From Streptomyces atratus (lineage in GTDB: Bacteria; Actinomycetota; Actinomycetes; Streptomycetales; Streptomycetaceae), in assembly GCF_900119365.1 (NCBI RefSeq), contig NZ_FPJO01000022.1, forward strand, positions 1-64,000: 64,000 nucleotides of DNA. The letters are read 5' to 3'. This document shows, piece by piece, positions 7,699-16,011 of the stretch. Position numbers and translations under genes: made by a program. The notes under the pieces were generated by a model. The model did not search any database. It saw only the letters and a list, made by a program, of their open reading frames with translations, and was not told where the DNA came from. Every line of letters begins with the position of its first letter. Positions within the stretch are counted from its first letter, which is position 1.

Positions 7699-8880
7699 AT
7701 GGATGCTCCGGCCACCGGGTGGACCGAAGACGGAACGCACAGATCTGCCGACGCGGTCCTGATCCATCACACCCTGACCGAGATCTCGCCTGTCGCGGAC
7801 CAGGCGACCTCGTACTTCTACGCGCTGCTCTTCATACGTCACCCCGAACTGCGTGACCTGTTCCCGGTCGCGATGGACGTCCAGCGTGACCGGCTCCTCC
7901 GCGCGATCCTCACCGCGGCCGACCGGCTGGACGATCCGCGTTCGCTGGCCGAGTACCTCGGCGAACTGGGCCGGGGACACCGCAAGTACGGCACGCTGCC
8001 CATGCACTATCCCGCGGTGGGGGAGGCGCTCATGGGCGCCCTGAGCCGCTACGCGACCACCACCTGGGACGGCGAGACCGAGGCGGCCTGGGTGCGCGCC
8101 TACACCGCGATATCGCAGATCATGATCGACGCGGCCGCCGAGGACGAGCAGCGGGCCCCTGCCCTGTGGCACGCGGAGGTGGTGTCACACGACCTCAGGA
8201 CCCGCGACATAGCGGTGCTCACGCTCTGTCCCGACCAGGCCTATCCCTTCCTCGCGGGCCAGTACACGGCCGTGGAGACCCCGTGGTGGCCCCGGGTCTG
8301 GCGGCACTATTCCTTCGCCTCGGCGCCCCGCCCCGACGGCCTGCTCACCTTCCATATCAAGGCGGTCCCGGCCGGCTGGGTCTCCAACGCCCTGGTGCAC
8401 CGGGCCCGGCCCGGGGACATCCTTCGCCTCGGCCCGCCCACGGGCTCGATGACGGTCGACCACTCCACCCACAACGGTCTGCTCTGCCTGGGCGGGGGCA
8501 CCGGCATCGCCCCCATCAAGGCGCTCGTCGAGGATGTCGCGGCGCATGGCGACCGGCGTCCCGTGGAGGTCTTCTACGGAGCGCGCAGCGATCACGACCT
8601 GTACGACATCGAGACGATGATGCGGCTCCAGGACACCTTTCCCTGGCTCGTGGTGCGGCCGGTGGTCGCCACCGGTCCGGAAACGGCAAGAGGCCTGATG
8701 AGGGGACTGCTGCCCGAGGCGGTGCGGCAGCGCGGCCCGTGGCACGAGTACGACGCCTACCTCTCGGGCCCGCCCGGCATGATCCGCAGTGGCGTGGACG
8801 CGCTCAGAGGCACCGGCATGCCCGCCGAGCGCATCCGGCACGACTTCATCGAGGACCTGACCACGACCGGCCCCGCCTGA
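7699..8880 (+). CDS. Flavohemoglobin-like oxidoreductase (globin + FAD/NAD reductase)
   Basis: 393 residues, the length of bacterial Hmp-type flavohemoglobins. The N-terminal globin domain (about 20-150) has the proximal-histidine segment GRGHRKYGTLPMHYPAVG near residue 92. The FAD-binding domain carries RHYSFAS near 201, and the NAD domain has GGGTGIAP near 266. Such enzymes oxidise nitric oxide to nitrate using O2 and NAD(P)H, in the cytoplasm. The N-terminal 20 residues are longer than in E. coli Hmp and hydrophilic. The gene stands alone, with 323 bp between its start and the divergent parS-linked GTG. No NsrR-type site was recognised. Confidence 0.9.
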   Translation: MDAPATGWTEDGTHRSADAVLIHHTLTEISPVADQATSYFYALLFIRHPELRDLFPVAMDVQRDRLLRAILTAADRLDDPRSLAEYLGELGRGHRKYGTLPMHYPAVGEALMGALSRYATTTWDGETEAAWVRAYTAISQIMIDAAAEDEQRAPALWHAEVVSHDLRTRDIAVLTLCPDQAYPFLAGQYTAVETPWWPRVWRHYSFASAPRPDGLLTFHIKAVPAGWVSNALVHRARPGDILRLGPPTGSMTVDHSTHNGLLCLGGGTGIAPIKALVEDVAAHGDRRPVEVFYGARSDHDLYDIETMMRLQDTFPWLVVRPVVATGPETARGLMRGLLPEAVRQRGPWHEYDAYLSGPPGMIRSGVDALRGTGMPAERIRHDFIEDLTTTGPA

Positions 8881-8916
8881 CCACGACGGCCGCCATCGCG
8901 CCCGGAGCGGCGGCGG

Positions 8917-9396
8917 TCAGCCCAGGTCGGGCGCGTGCATCGCGCGTACGCCCTCGATGTTGCCGTCCAGGTAGTGCCGCAGCGACAGCGGCACGAGGTG
9001 GACGGCGGCGATCCCCATCCGGCTGAACGGCACCCGCACGATGTCGTACTCCCCGCAGGGATCGTCGATCTCGGGCCCGTGCCGCTGGGCCGGGTCCATC
9101 GACTCCAGCCGGCAGACGAAGAAGTGCTGGACCTTTACACCCTTCACCCCGCCGCCCTCGATGTGCTCCACGGTGTCGACGAAGCAGGGGACCACATCGG
9201 TGATCTTGGCGCCGAGCTCCTCGTCCACCTCGCGGTGCAGGGCGTCGACGACGGTCGCGTCCTCGGGCTCGACCCCGCCACCGGGCGTGAGCCAGTAGGG
9301 ATCCACCCCGGGCTTGGTGCGCTTGATGAGGATCAGGTCGTTGCCGTCGAGCAGGATGGCGCGTGCGGTGCGCTTGACCACAGGACGTTCGGTCAT
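8917..9396 (-). CDS. NUDIX hydrolase
   Basis: 159 residues with an intact NUDIX box: it starts GGGVEPEDATVVDALHRE and ends VDEELG (about residues 39-62), giving the Gx5Ex7REUxEExGU pattern with all metal-binding glutamates. Members cleave nucleoside diphosphates linked to another moiety. The substrate is not predictable from the box. The gene converges on the flavohemoglobin gene, with 36 bp between the stops; a GC-rich stem in that gap may serve both. Confidence 0.9.
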   Translation of the reverse strand: MTERPVVKRTARAILLDGNDLILIKRTKPGVDPYWLTPGGGVEPEDATVVDALHREVDEELGAKITDVVPCFVDTVEHIEGGGVKGVKVQHFFVCRLESMDPAQRHGPEIDDPCGEYDIVRVPFSRMGIAAVHLVPLSLRHYLDGNIEGVRAMHAPDLG

Positions 9397-9459
9397 GGCA
9401 AGAGCGTGGCCCGCGGAACCGGTTCTGAAACACCGGACGGGTGCCGGGCCGTCCTGTGC

Positions 9460-10356
9460 TCACCAGTCGGTGGCGGCCCGCAGCAGCCACTCGTGCGCCC
9501 GCGCGATGTGGGGCAGTGCGAGCGTGCCGGTCCGCACGGCCAGGAAGTAGGTGCGCAGGGGAGGCACAGGCGGGTCCAGGAGCGCCACGACCTCGCCCCG
9601 CTCCAGTGCTCTCTCGCACAGATAGCGCGGCAGCACGGCGAGTCCGGCGCCCGCCGCGGCGCACTCCAGGACCGCCCGGAGATCCGGCACGATGACGGCC
9701 CCCGCGACGGCCGGCCGGCTCTCGAAGACCGAGGCCCAGTAGCGGGAGACGAGCGGCAGGCTCTCGTGGACCTCCACGACCGGCAGTTGGTCCAGCACCA
9801 CGGGCCCCTTGTGCCGCAGGGTTCCGGGCCCGAGGCGCCCGGCCCAGCGCGCCGCGGCGACCAGCACGTGCTCCTCGTCGCAGAGCGGAGTCGCGGAGAG
9901 CAGCCCACCGCGCGGACGGGCCGTCGCGATGGCCAGGTCGTGGTGTCCGGCGGCCAGCCCTTCCAGTGCCTCCTCGGCGCCGGTGAAGAAGGAGCTGCGC
10001 AGGGCCAGGCCCTGGCCGACGAGAGGGGCGAGCGCCGGCAGGGCGCGCATCGAGGTGAACTCGGGCGGTCCGGCCAGATGCAGGGTCCGTACGCCCGACT
10101 CCTCGTCGAGTCCCGTCTCGGTGATCTCGATCAGCGCGTCCAGATGGGGCGCCGCCCGGTGCGCAAGTTCGTCGCCGATGGTCGTCGGGGTCACGCCGCG
10201 GGCCTTGCGCAGGAAGAGCGGGCGGCCCAGCTGCCGCTCCAGGGTCCGGATCTGTGAGGTGACCGCCGGCTGGGAGAGGCCGAGCAGGGCGGCGGCCCTG
10301 GTGAAGGAGCCGGCCCGGTGCACCGTGAGGAACGTGCGCAGCAGGGCCAGGTCCAT
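9460..10356 (-). CDS. LysR family transcriptional regulator
   Basis: 298 residues. The N-terminal winged helix reads LLRTFLTVHRAGSFTRAAAL with the recognition helix SQPAVTSQIRTLE (residues 3-45), followed by a LysR substrate-binding domain to the C-terminus. ATG 10356 is chosen because GGGAGGA lies 8 bp upstream; an earlier in-frame ATG 15 bp away lacks this. It sits downstream of the cystathionine gamma-lyase family gene on the same strand but is separated from it by a strong hairpin. The target is unknown. Confidence 0.9.
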   Translation of the reverse strand: MDLALLRTFLTVHRAGSFTRAAALLGLSQPAVTSQIRTLERQLGRPLFLRKARGVTPTTIGDELAHRAAPHLDALIEITETGLDEESGVRTLHLAGPPEFTSMRALPALAPLVGQGLALRSSFFTGAEEALEGLAAGHHDLAIATARPRGGLLSATPLCDEEHVLVAAARWAGRLGPGTLRHKGPVVLDQLPVVEVHESLPLVSRYWASVFESRPAVAGAVIVPDLRAVLECAAAGAGLAVLPRYLCERALERGEVVALLDPPVPPLRTYFLAVRTGTLALPHIARAHEWLLRAATDW

Positions 10357-10493
10357 GTCTTGTCCTCCCACCCTCGCGACGCTTCGGACCCGTACAACTA
10401 TAAATATGTCGATAGGTCTCTGTCGCTACCGTGATTGGACACTGACGGAGAGTCAACTAGCCTTGTTCGGGCGGTTCTTCGCAGGGGGAACCG

Positions 10494-10532
10494 GGGCGGT
10501 CCGAGCCACGAGGGGGGAGGCTCGGACCGCCC
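10494..10532 (-). terminator. Strong hairpin terminator after cystathionine gamma-lyase gene
   Basis: GGGCGGTCCGAGCC (10494-10507) and its exact complement (10519-10532) form a 14-bp stem with an 11-nt loop. It begins 13 bp after the stop of the minus-strand PLP enzyme gene. No U-run follows, as is common in Streptomyces terminators. Confidence 0.82.
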
Positions 10533-10545
10533 GAATCGCTGTTGC

Positions 10546-11670
10546 CTAACCCAGCGCCGCGTCCAGCGCCCGTTCCACATCCGCCACCAGGTCCGCCGGG
10601 TTCTCCGCGCCGACCGAGAAACGGATGAAGCCTTCGGGCACGGCGTCACCGCCCCAGCGGGCCCGGCGCTCGGCGGTGGAGCGCACACCTCCGAAACTCG
10701 TAGCGTCTTCGACCAGCCGTAGCTCGGTCAGGAAGCGCTCGGCCCGTGCGCGGTCGGGCAGTACGAACGACACCACGGAGCCGAAGCGCCGCATCTGCCG
10801 TACGGCCTTCGGATACGAAGGGTCGGTGGGCAGCCCGGGATACCGCAGCCCGGTCACCTCCGGCCGCTTGCCCAGCGCCTCCGCCAGCGTCAGGGCGGTG
10901 GCGCACTGACGGTCGATCCGCAGCTCCAGCGTGGCCAGCGAGCGGTGCGCGAGCCAGGCCTCCATGGGGCCCGGAATGGCGCCGACCACCTTGCGCCAGC
11001 GCCGCACTCCCGCTGTCAGCTTCGGATCGCGGCAGGTCACATGGCCGAGCAGGATGTCCCCGTGCCCGGTCATGCCCTTGGTGTCACTGGCCACCGAGAA
11101 GTCGGCCCCCAGCTCCAGCGGGCGCTGGCCGAGCGGTGTGGCGAGGGTGTTGTCGACGGCCACCAGAGCGCCGGCCGAGTGCGCCGCCTCGACGAGCCGG
11201 CGCACGTCGCAGACGTCGAGTCCGGGATTGGACGGGGTCTCGATCCACAGCAGCCTGGCGCCTTCGAGCACCGCCAGCTGGGCATCGCCACCGGTGGGCG
11301 CGGTCCGTACCTCGACCCCGTACGCCTCCAGCTGCTCACGCACCAGCGGCAGGGCCTGATAGCCGTCGTCGGGCAGCACCACCACGTCGCCGGTGCGTGC
11401 CTGGGACAGCAGCACGGCCGAGATCGCCGCCATCCCGGAGGCGAAGACCGTGGTTTCGACGGGCTCCCCCGGTGCCTCCAGCTCGCCGATGGCGCGTTCC
11501 AGATGGGTCCAGGTCGGATTGGTATCCCGGCCGTAGGTGTACGGACCGGTCGGTTCACCGGAGAGATGGAAGTGCGCGGCGAAGACCGGACCGGGCAGAG
11601 TGGGCTCGAACTGCTCCGGTTCGGGCAGCCCGGCCCGTACCGCCCGGGTTCCGTCACCCGTGGTGCTCAT
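10546..11670 (-). CDS. Cys/Met metabolism PLP-dependent enzyme (cystathionine gamma-lyase-like)
   Basis: 374 residues of the MetB/MetC/CGL fold. The phosphate-binding YGRDTNPTWTHLERAI segment (about 46-61), the FASGMAAIS cofactor region (about 76) and the PLP lysine in SDTKGMTGHGDILLG (about residue 198) are all present. In most family members the lysine is followed by tyrosine (TKY); here it is TKG, a visible departure. The reaction is probably gamma- or beta-elimination or replacement on cystathionine or a homocysteine derivative. The direction of transsulfuration cannot be decided. Confidence 0.88.
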   Translation of the reverse strand: MSTTGDGTRAVRAGLPEPEQFEPTLPGPVFAAHFHLSGEPTGPYTYGRDTNPTWTHLERAIGELEAPGEPVETTVFASGMAAISAVLLSQARTGDVVVLPDDGYQALPLVREQLEAYGVEVRTAPTGGDAQLAVLEGARLLWIETPSNPGLDVCDVRRLVEAAHSAGALVAVDNTLATPLGQRPLELGADFSVASDTKGMTGHGDILLGHVTCRDPKLTAGVRRWRKVVGAIPGPMEAWLAHRSLATLELRIDRQCATALTLAEALGKRPEVTGLRYPGLPTDPSYPKAVRQMRRFGSVVSFVLPDRARAERFLTELRLVEDATSFGGVRSTAERRARWGGDAVPEGFIRFSVGAENPADLVADVERALDAALG

Positions 11671-11735
11671 ACCGCTCCCTCACTTCTCTCCGGTGTGCCA
11701 CTGGCCCTGCCTGCACTGTTTCAGCAGGCCTCGGA

Positions 11736-12113
11736 TCAGTCCTCGTCGGGCAGAACCACGTTCAGCGCCCAGGACACGATCGAGATGATCAGGCCGCCGA
11801 GCACGGCGGTCCAGAAGCCCTCGACGTGGAAGCTCAGGTCGAACAGACCGGCCAGCCAGGAGGTCAGCAGCAGCATGAGCGCGTTGACCACCAGCGTGAT
11901 CAGCCCGAGCGTGAGGATGAAGAGCGGCAGGGTCAGCAGCTTCACGATCGGCTTGACCACGAAGTTCACCAGGCCGAAGAGCAGGGCGACCAGGATCAGC
12001 GTGAGCGCCTTGCGGCCGGTGCTGCCACCGTTCAGCGTGATGTCCTGGATCAGCCAGATGGCCACGGCCAGCGCACCTGCGTTGGCGATCGTCTTGACTA
12101 CGAAATTCTTCAT
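11736..12113 (-). CDS. Phage holin family / PF04020 small membrane protein
   Basis: 125 residues with four hydrophobic segments (about 8-25, 35-52, 60-85, 95-118). The pattern LVALLFGLVNFVVKPIVKLLTLPLFILTLGL is the hallmark of the YvlD/PF04020 family of small integral membrane proteins, loosely called phage holin-like. ATG 12113 gives the typical MKNFVVKTIANAGALAVAIWL start. The function in actinomycetes is unknown. It is divergent from the cupin gene, with 66 bp between starts, and lies 65 bp upstream of the PLP enzyme start on the same strand. Confidence 0.87.
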   Translation of the reverse strand: MKNFVVKTIANAGALAVAIWLIQDITLNGGSTGRKALTLILVALLFGLVNFVVKPIVKLLTLPLFILTLGLITLVVNALMLLLTSWLAGLFDLSFHVEGFWTAVLGGLIISIVSWALNVVLPDED

Positions 12114-12179
12114 GTGTCTGATCGTGGCAGACGTGATCGGTGGCGGACACCGGCAGTGCAGAGGCAAGGGGCGCAGGCC

Positions 12180-12497
12180 ATGAAGGCATTCAGACTGGAC
12201 GAGCTGGAAGCGGAGCGGGCCGCCAACGACGGCGCGTATCTGCAGTTCGTGAAGGAACGGAACATGTCCGTCGGCCTGTACGCGCTGGATGCCGGTGAGC
12301 TCGACCCGCAGCAGCCGCACAACCAGGACGAGGTCTACCTCGTCGTCAGCGGCCGTGCCTCGATCACGGTCGGCATGGAAACCACGCAGGTGGGCAGAGG
12401 AAGCGTGGTGTACGTACCGGCCGGTGTCGCCCACAAGTTCCACCACATCACCGAGGACCTGCGGGTGATGGTGGTCTTCTCCCCGCCGGAGAGCTGA
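12180..12497 (+). CDS. Small cupin domain protein
   Basis: 105 residues forming one cupin barrel. Motif 1 reads PHNQDEVYLVVSGRASI (about 42-58) and motif 2 GSVVYVPAGVAHKFHHI (about 73-89), with histidines and a glutamate positioned to bind a metal. Single-domain cupins may be isomerases, dioxygenases or ligand-binding proteins, and this one cannot be assigned. The ATG follows GGCGCAGGCC with only a weak ribosome site. Confidence 0.87.
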   Translation: MKAFRLDELEAERAANDGAYLQFVKERNMSVGLYALDAGELDPQQPHNQDEVYLVVSGRASITVGMETTQVGRGSVVYVPAGVAHKFHHITEDLRVMVVFSPPES

Positions 12498-12639
12498 GCC
12501 GGTCCACCGGAGGGAGAGGGTCCTGTCTCAGGGATCCCTCAGGGGTCGATCAGGGGACTTCAAGGGCTGCGCGGCCCCCGTCGGCCCCCTCCGCGCCCCT
12601 AGCATCGAAGCAGGAACTCAAGGAGACGAGGTAGGGACG

Positions 12640-12858
12640 ATGGCCGTGCGGGAGATATTCGCTGGGATGCCCTGGTGGGTGAAGTGGATCGCGGTGCCGG
12701 TCATCGCGATCGTCGTGTTCGGCGGTCTGATCGCCAGCGTGCTCGGGTTCGTGATCGAGGTGCTCTTCAAGGTCCTGGTCTTCGTGATCCTGGTCGGTGG
12801 GCTCATCTTCGTCGTACGCAAGTTCATGTCATCGTCCTCCTCGCGCGGCGACTGGTAG
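12640..12858 (+). CDS. Small membrane protein (DUF5326 family)
   Basis: 72 residues: a short amphipathic start (MAVREIFAGMPWWVKW), then two closely spaced hydrophobic stretches (about 17-35 and 41-61), and a polar SSSSSRGDW tail. This is the form of the Streptomyces DUF5326 proteins. GGAGACGAGG precedes the ATG at good spacing. Function unknown. Confidence 0.83.
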   Translation: MAVREIFAGMPWWVKWIAVPVIAIVVFGGLIASVLGFVIEVLFKVLVFVILVGGLIFVVRKFMSSSSSRGDW

Positions 12859-13101
12859 GACGATCGGAGACCGGCCGGGGCGTTAGCCCAGGTGAGCTAA
12901 GCGGAAGGCGAAACGACGCCCCTCGCGGACCCTGCCGATACAGTGGCAGTTCGCTGCCAGCGCCTGGGAATTAGCAGTCCGTCACCACAATGACCAGTGG
13001 TTTGTACGGCGTTCGGTCTCCGGACCCCAGCCATGCGGCAGCCCGTGGGGGCGGCCCCCACAGGCGGGCTGACCACCCGTCACCATGCCTGGGGGTGACT
13101 G

Positions 13102-13872
13102 TTGACCACGGCATCGAGCACTGCTGCCCCGACGCTGATCGGTTCGGTGCAGCGAGCGCTGAGGTTGCTGGAAGCCGTGGTCGCCCATCGTGACGGGGCG
13201 CCCGCGAAGCAACTGGCCAGGGAGGCGGGCCTTCCTCTTCCCACGGCCTACCATCTGCTGCGCACCCTGACGCATGAAGGCTATCTGCGCCGGGAGAACG
13301 GCGTCTTCCTCATGGGGACCGCGGCGGAACGCCTGGTCGGCGAGGGGGCGTTGCAGAATCGCCGCAGCAGGATGGCCGAGTCGCTGGACCGCTGGCGGGA
13401 CATCATCGGCGCACCGGTGTACTGCGCCGTCTACCGCGAGGGCGAGATCGAGCTCGTCGCGGTCGCCGACACCCCCGCCAATCCCGCCGTCGACGAATGG
13501 GCGTCCTTCCGGGAGACCGGGCACGCCCACGCGATCGGCCAGTGCCTGCTGAGCCAGCTCGACGAGAAGGCCCGCGAGGACCATCTGGACCGTCACCCTG
13601 TGCGTCCGCTGACCCGCTACTCGGTGAAGGACCGCGCGGCGCTCCTCGAACGACTGCGGTCGCTGGGACGGATGGAACCTGTCATCGAGCGACAGGAGTA
13701 CGCCCTGGGCACGGTCTGCGCGGCCATCCCGATCACAGCCGGATTCACCGCCGCCGCGATGGCGATTTCCGTACCCCTGGAACAGGAAAGTCGATTGCTC
13801 CCCGCAGTCGAACAACTACGTGGCGAAGTGGCCAACCTCTTGCGTTCGTTCGTGTTCTCTATCAGTATCTGA
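13102..13872 (+). CDS. ssgR: SsgR, IclR-type regulator of ssgA
   Basis: 256 residues from a TTG start with GGGGGTGA just upstream. The N-terminal IclR winged helix (about residues 13-70) contains KQLAREAGLPLPTAYHLLRTL. The IclR effector domain follows (about 80-250; QNRRSRMAESLDRWRDIIG). It lies 101 bp upstream of ssgA, the same arrangement as ssgR-ssgA in S. coelicolor and S. griseus, where SsgR activates ssgA during development. Assignment rests on this synteny and on the nearly unmistakable neighbour. The C-terminus (RSFVFSISI) is followed by a relatively AT-rich ssgA promoter region. Confidence 0.9.
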   Translation: MTTASSTAAPTLIGSVQRALRLLEAVVAHRDGAPAKQLAREAGLPLPTAYHLLRTLTHEGYLRRENGVFLMGTAAERLVGEGALQNRRSRMAESLDRWRDIIGAPVYCAVYREGEIELVAVADTPANPAVDEWASFRETGHAHAIGQCLLSQLDEKAREDHLDRHPVRPLTRYSVKDRAALLERLRSLGRMEPVIERQEYALGTVCAAIPITAGFTAAAMAISVPLEQESRLLPAVEQLRGEVANLLRSFVFSISI

Positions 13873-13973
13873 AAAATCACTCCTTGTGATCTGCTATCGC
13901 GTGCACCACGATGGCGTCAATAGGGCCATGGGGGATCATTCCTGGCCAGATTCATCTACTGCGGGGTTGAACG

Positions 13974-14411
13974 ATGCGCGAGTCGGTTCAAGCTGAGGTC
14001 ATGATGAGTTTCCTCGTTTCCGAGGAACTCTCTTTCCGGATCCCGGTGGAGCTCCGGTACGAGGTCTGCGATCCGTATGCGATCCGGATGACCTTCCATC
14101 TGCCAGGTGACGCCCCCGTCACCTGGGCATTCGGCCGTGAGCTGCTGCTCGACGGCCTCAACAGCCCCAGTGGTGACGGTGATGTGCACATCGGACCCAC
14201 TGAGCCCGAGGGGCTTTCCGACGTACATATCCGGCTTCAGGTCGGCGAGGACCGGGCCCTCTTCAGGGCTGGTACGGCACCACTTGTGGCGTTTCTCGAC
14301 CGTACCGACAAGCTTGTGCCGCTCGGGCAGGAGTGCACGCTGGGTGACTTCGAGGGAAACCTGGAGGATGCCCTGGGCCGGATCCTTGCCGAGGAGCAGA
14401 ACGCCGGCTGA
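13974..14411 (+). CDS. ssgA: SsgA, SALP activator of sporulation-specific cell division
   Basis: 145 residues from ATG 13974. The body (MSFLVSEELSFRIPVELRYE ... WAFGRELLLDGL ... GEGDVHIGP-like ... LVAFLDRTDKLVPLGQE) is the classic SsgA sequence, the founding SsgA-like protein of sporulating actinomycetes. SsgA helps position SsgB and hence FtsZ at future sporulation septa, and activates hyphal branching and septation. An internal ATG at 14004 (MSFLV) is an alternative start used in some annotations. Expression is expected to depend on the SsgR gene directly upstream. Confidence 0.96.
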   Translation: MRESVQAEVMMSFLVSEELSFRIPVELRYEVCDPYAIRMTFHLPGDAPVTWAFGRELLLDGLNSPSGDGDVHIGPTEPEGLSDVHIRLQVGEDRALFRAGTAPLVAFLDRTDKLVPLGQECTLGDFEGNLEDALGRILAEEQNAG

Positions 14412-14427
14412 CGGGAACGGGCGCCGC

Positions 14428-14445
14428 CGACCGGCTCACCGGTCG
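14428..14445. terminator. Short hairpin between ssgA and convergent yibE/F-like gene
   Basis: CGACCGG-CTCA-CCGGTCG forms a perfect 7-bp stem with a 4-nt loop in the 81-bp gap between two convergent genes. It may act in both directions. The stem is short, so the call is tentative. Confidence 0.45.
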
Positions 14446-14492
14446 AACACGGCACCTGCCGAATGGGTGAATTTCTCACCTGACGGAGACGT

Positions 14493-15854
14493 TCAAGGCT
14501 TCGTCCTACGACGACGGCCTTTCCCGGCCCGTACGGGTGCCGAAGCTCCGGCTTCCGCGCCGAGCCCTGTGCGGTCCGCGGAGACGACCAGCGCAGCGAG
14601 CACCGTCGTCACCGGCACCGAGGCGACCAGTCCGATCGAGCCGACCAGCGTTCGTACGATCTCCTCCGCCACCAGCTCGCTGTTGGCCACCGTCCCTACG
14701 CTGCTCTGCGCGATGGAGAACAGCAGCAGCAACGGCAGTGCGGCGCCCGCGTAGGCGAGCACCAGTGTGTTGACGACCGAGGCGATGTGGTCGCGTCCGA
14801 TCCTGATCCCTGCCCGGTAGAGGCCTCGCACACCCAACGTCGGGTTCGCCTGGTGCAGTTCCCAGACCGCCGAGGTCTGGGTCACGGTCACATCGTCGAG
14901 GACCCCGAGCGAACCGATGATGACACCGGCCAGCAGCAGGCCGCTCATGTCGATGTGCGGGTACAGGCCGTGGATGAGGCCGGTGTTGTCATCGGTGTTG
15001 CCGGTCAGGCTCGCCCAGCCGATGAAGAGCGACCCGAGCAGTCCGATCAGCAGCAGTGAGATCAGCGTGCCGATCACCGCGACCGATGTGCGGGCGGTCA
15101 GGCCGTGGCACATGTAGAGCGCGATCAGCATGATGGCACTGGCCCCGACCACTGCGACGAGCAGCGGATTCGAGCCCTGGAGAATGGCCGGGAGGATGAA
15201 CAGGGTCAGCACGGCGAACGACACCGCGAGCGCGACCAGTGCCATCACCCCGCGCATGCGGCCCACCGCGACCACGACCAGGGCAAAGATCCCGGCCAGC
15301 AGGGCCATCGGGAACTTCCGGTTGACGTCCGTCACCGAGTACTGCAGATCGCGGGGCGCGTCCGGGGCGTACGCCACGACCACGCCCTGACCCTGGCGCA
15401 ACTGGCGCGGGGAGTCGGGCTGGACGATCTCGACGAAGGTGCGGCCCTTGTCGTGACCGGCCGTCACCTCGACTGTGGCCTTCTTGCACAGTCCCCTCTC
15501 GTTTCCCGAGGGCGGTGTGGTGTCCCCGCTCATGGGCGTCTGGACCGCATTCACGTCCTTGCAGTCCACCATGTCGATGTTCACCACCTTTCCCTGCTGG
15601 GTCTGCCGGTCGAATCCGACGCCGGTCCGCTCGTGCGCCGACGCACCGCCCGGCCAGAGCGCCACCAGACCGACGAGGACGGCGGTGGCGAACGGGATCA
15701 GGACGGCCGCGATGACCTTGCGCAGATGTTTGGAGACGGGCGCGGCAGGGCCGTGGCTGTGCGAGTGGCCGTGCTGATGGCCCTGCGGTTCGTGGTCGAT
15801 ATGGAGGGACGTCACCGGCCGATCATCGCAAGAAGGGACGGGCCCTCTGTTCAT
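14493..15854 (-). CDS. YibE/F family multipass membrane protein
   Basis: About 453 residues (start uncertain: ATG 15854 or GTG 15815). A His-rich cytoplasmic N-terminus (GHQHGHSHSHG) precedes one membrane helix. An external beta domain of about 110 residues follows (GKVVNIDMVDCKDVNAVQTP ... VEVTAGHDKGRTFVEIVQ). Then come seven or eight helices with the conserved GSLGVLDDVTVTQTSAVWEL segment that defines YibE/F. The biochemical role of this family is unknown. It is divergent from thiC; its start lies about 35 bp from the TPP aptamer. The gene occupies the same place between ssgA and thiC as in S. coelicolor, as I recall. Confidence 0.87.
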   Translation of the reverse strand: MNRGPVPSCDDRPVTSLHIDHEPQGHQHGHSHSHGPAAPVSKHLRKVIAAVLIPFATAVLVGLVALWPGGASAHERTGVGFDRQTQQGKVVNIDMVDCKDVNAVQTPMSGDTTPPSGNERGLCKKATVEVTAGHDKGRTFVEIVQPDSPRQLRQGQGVVVAYAPDAPRDLQYSVTDVNRKFPMALLAGIFALVVVAVGRMRGVMALVALAVSFAVLTLFILPAILQGSNPLLVAVVGASAIMLIALYMCHGLTARTSVAVIGTLISLLLIGLLGSLFIGWASLTGNTDDNTGLIHGLYPHIDMSGLLLAGVIIGSLGVLDDVTVTQTSAVWELHQANPTLGVRGLYRAGIRIGRDHIASVVNTLVLAYAGAALPLLLLFSIAQSSVGTVANSELVAEEIVRTLVGSIGLVASVPVTTVLAALVVSADRTGLGAEAGASAPVRAGKGRRRRTKP

Positions 15855-15889
15855 TACGCCGGACGGGGGGCTAGCGTGGAGGGACCTTT

Positions 15890-16006
15890 GCACACGCGGG
15901 AGCTCGGAGCACCGGGCTGAGAGGGCGCTGATATCCGTACGTCTGTACGGGAGGGGCTGCGCCGACCGCCGAACCTGTTACCGGGTAATGCCGGCGTAGG
16001 GAGTAG
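15890..16006 (+). ncRNA. TPP riboswitch (THI element) upstream of thiC
   Basis: The leader contains the two diagnostic thiamine pyrophosphate aptamer blocks: GGGCTGAGAGGG (about 15914-15925), and CGAACCTGTTACCGG continuing into GTAATGCCGGCGTAGGGAG (about 15970-16002). A variable stem lies between them (ATCCGTACGTCTGTACGGGA). The aptamer ends within 10 bp of the thiC ATG at 16012, and the region GGGAG is also the ribosome site. TPP binding would hide it and block translation, the usual actinomycete mode. Confidence 0.95.
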
Positions 16007-16011
16007 GTCTC

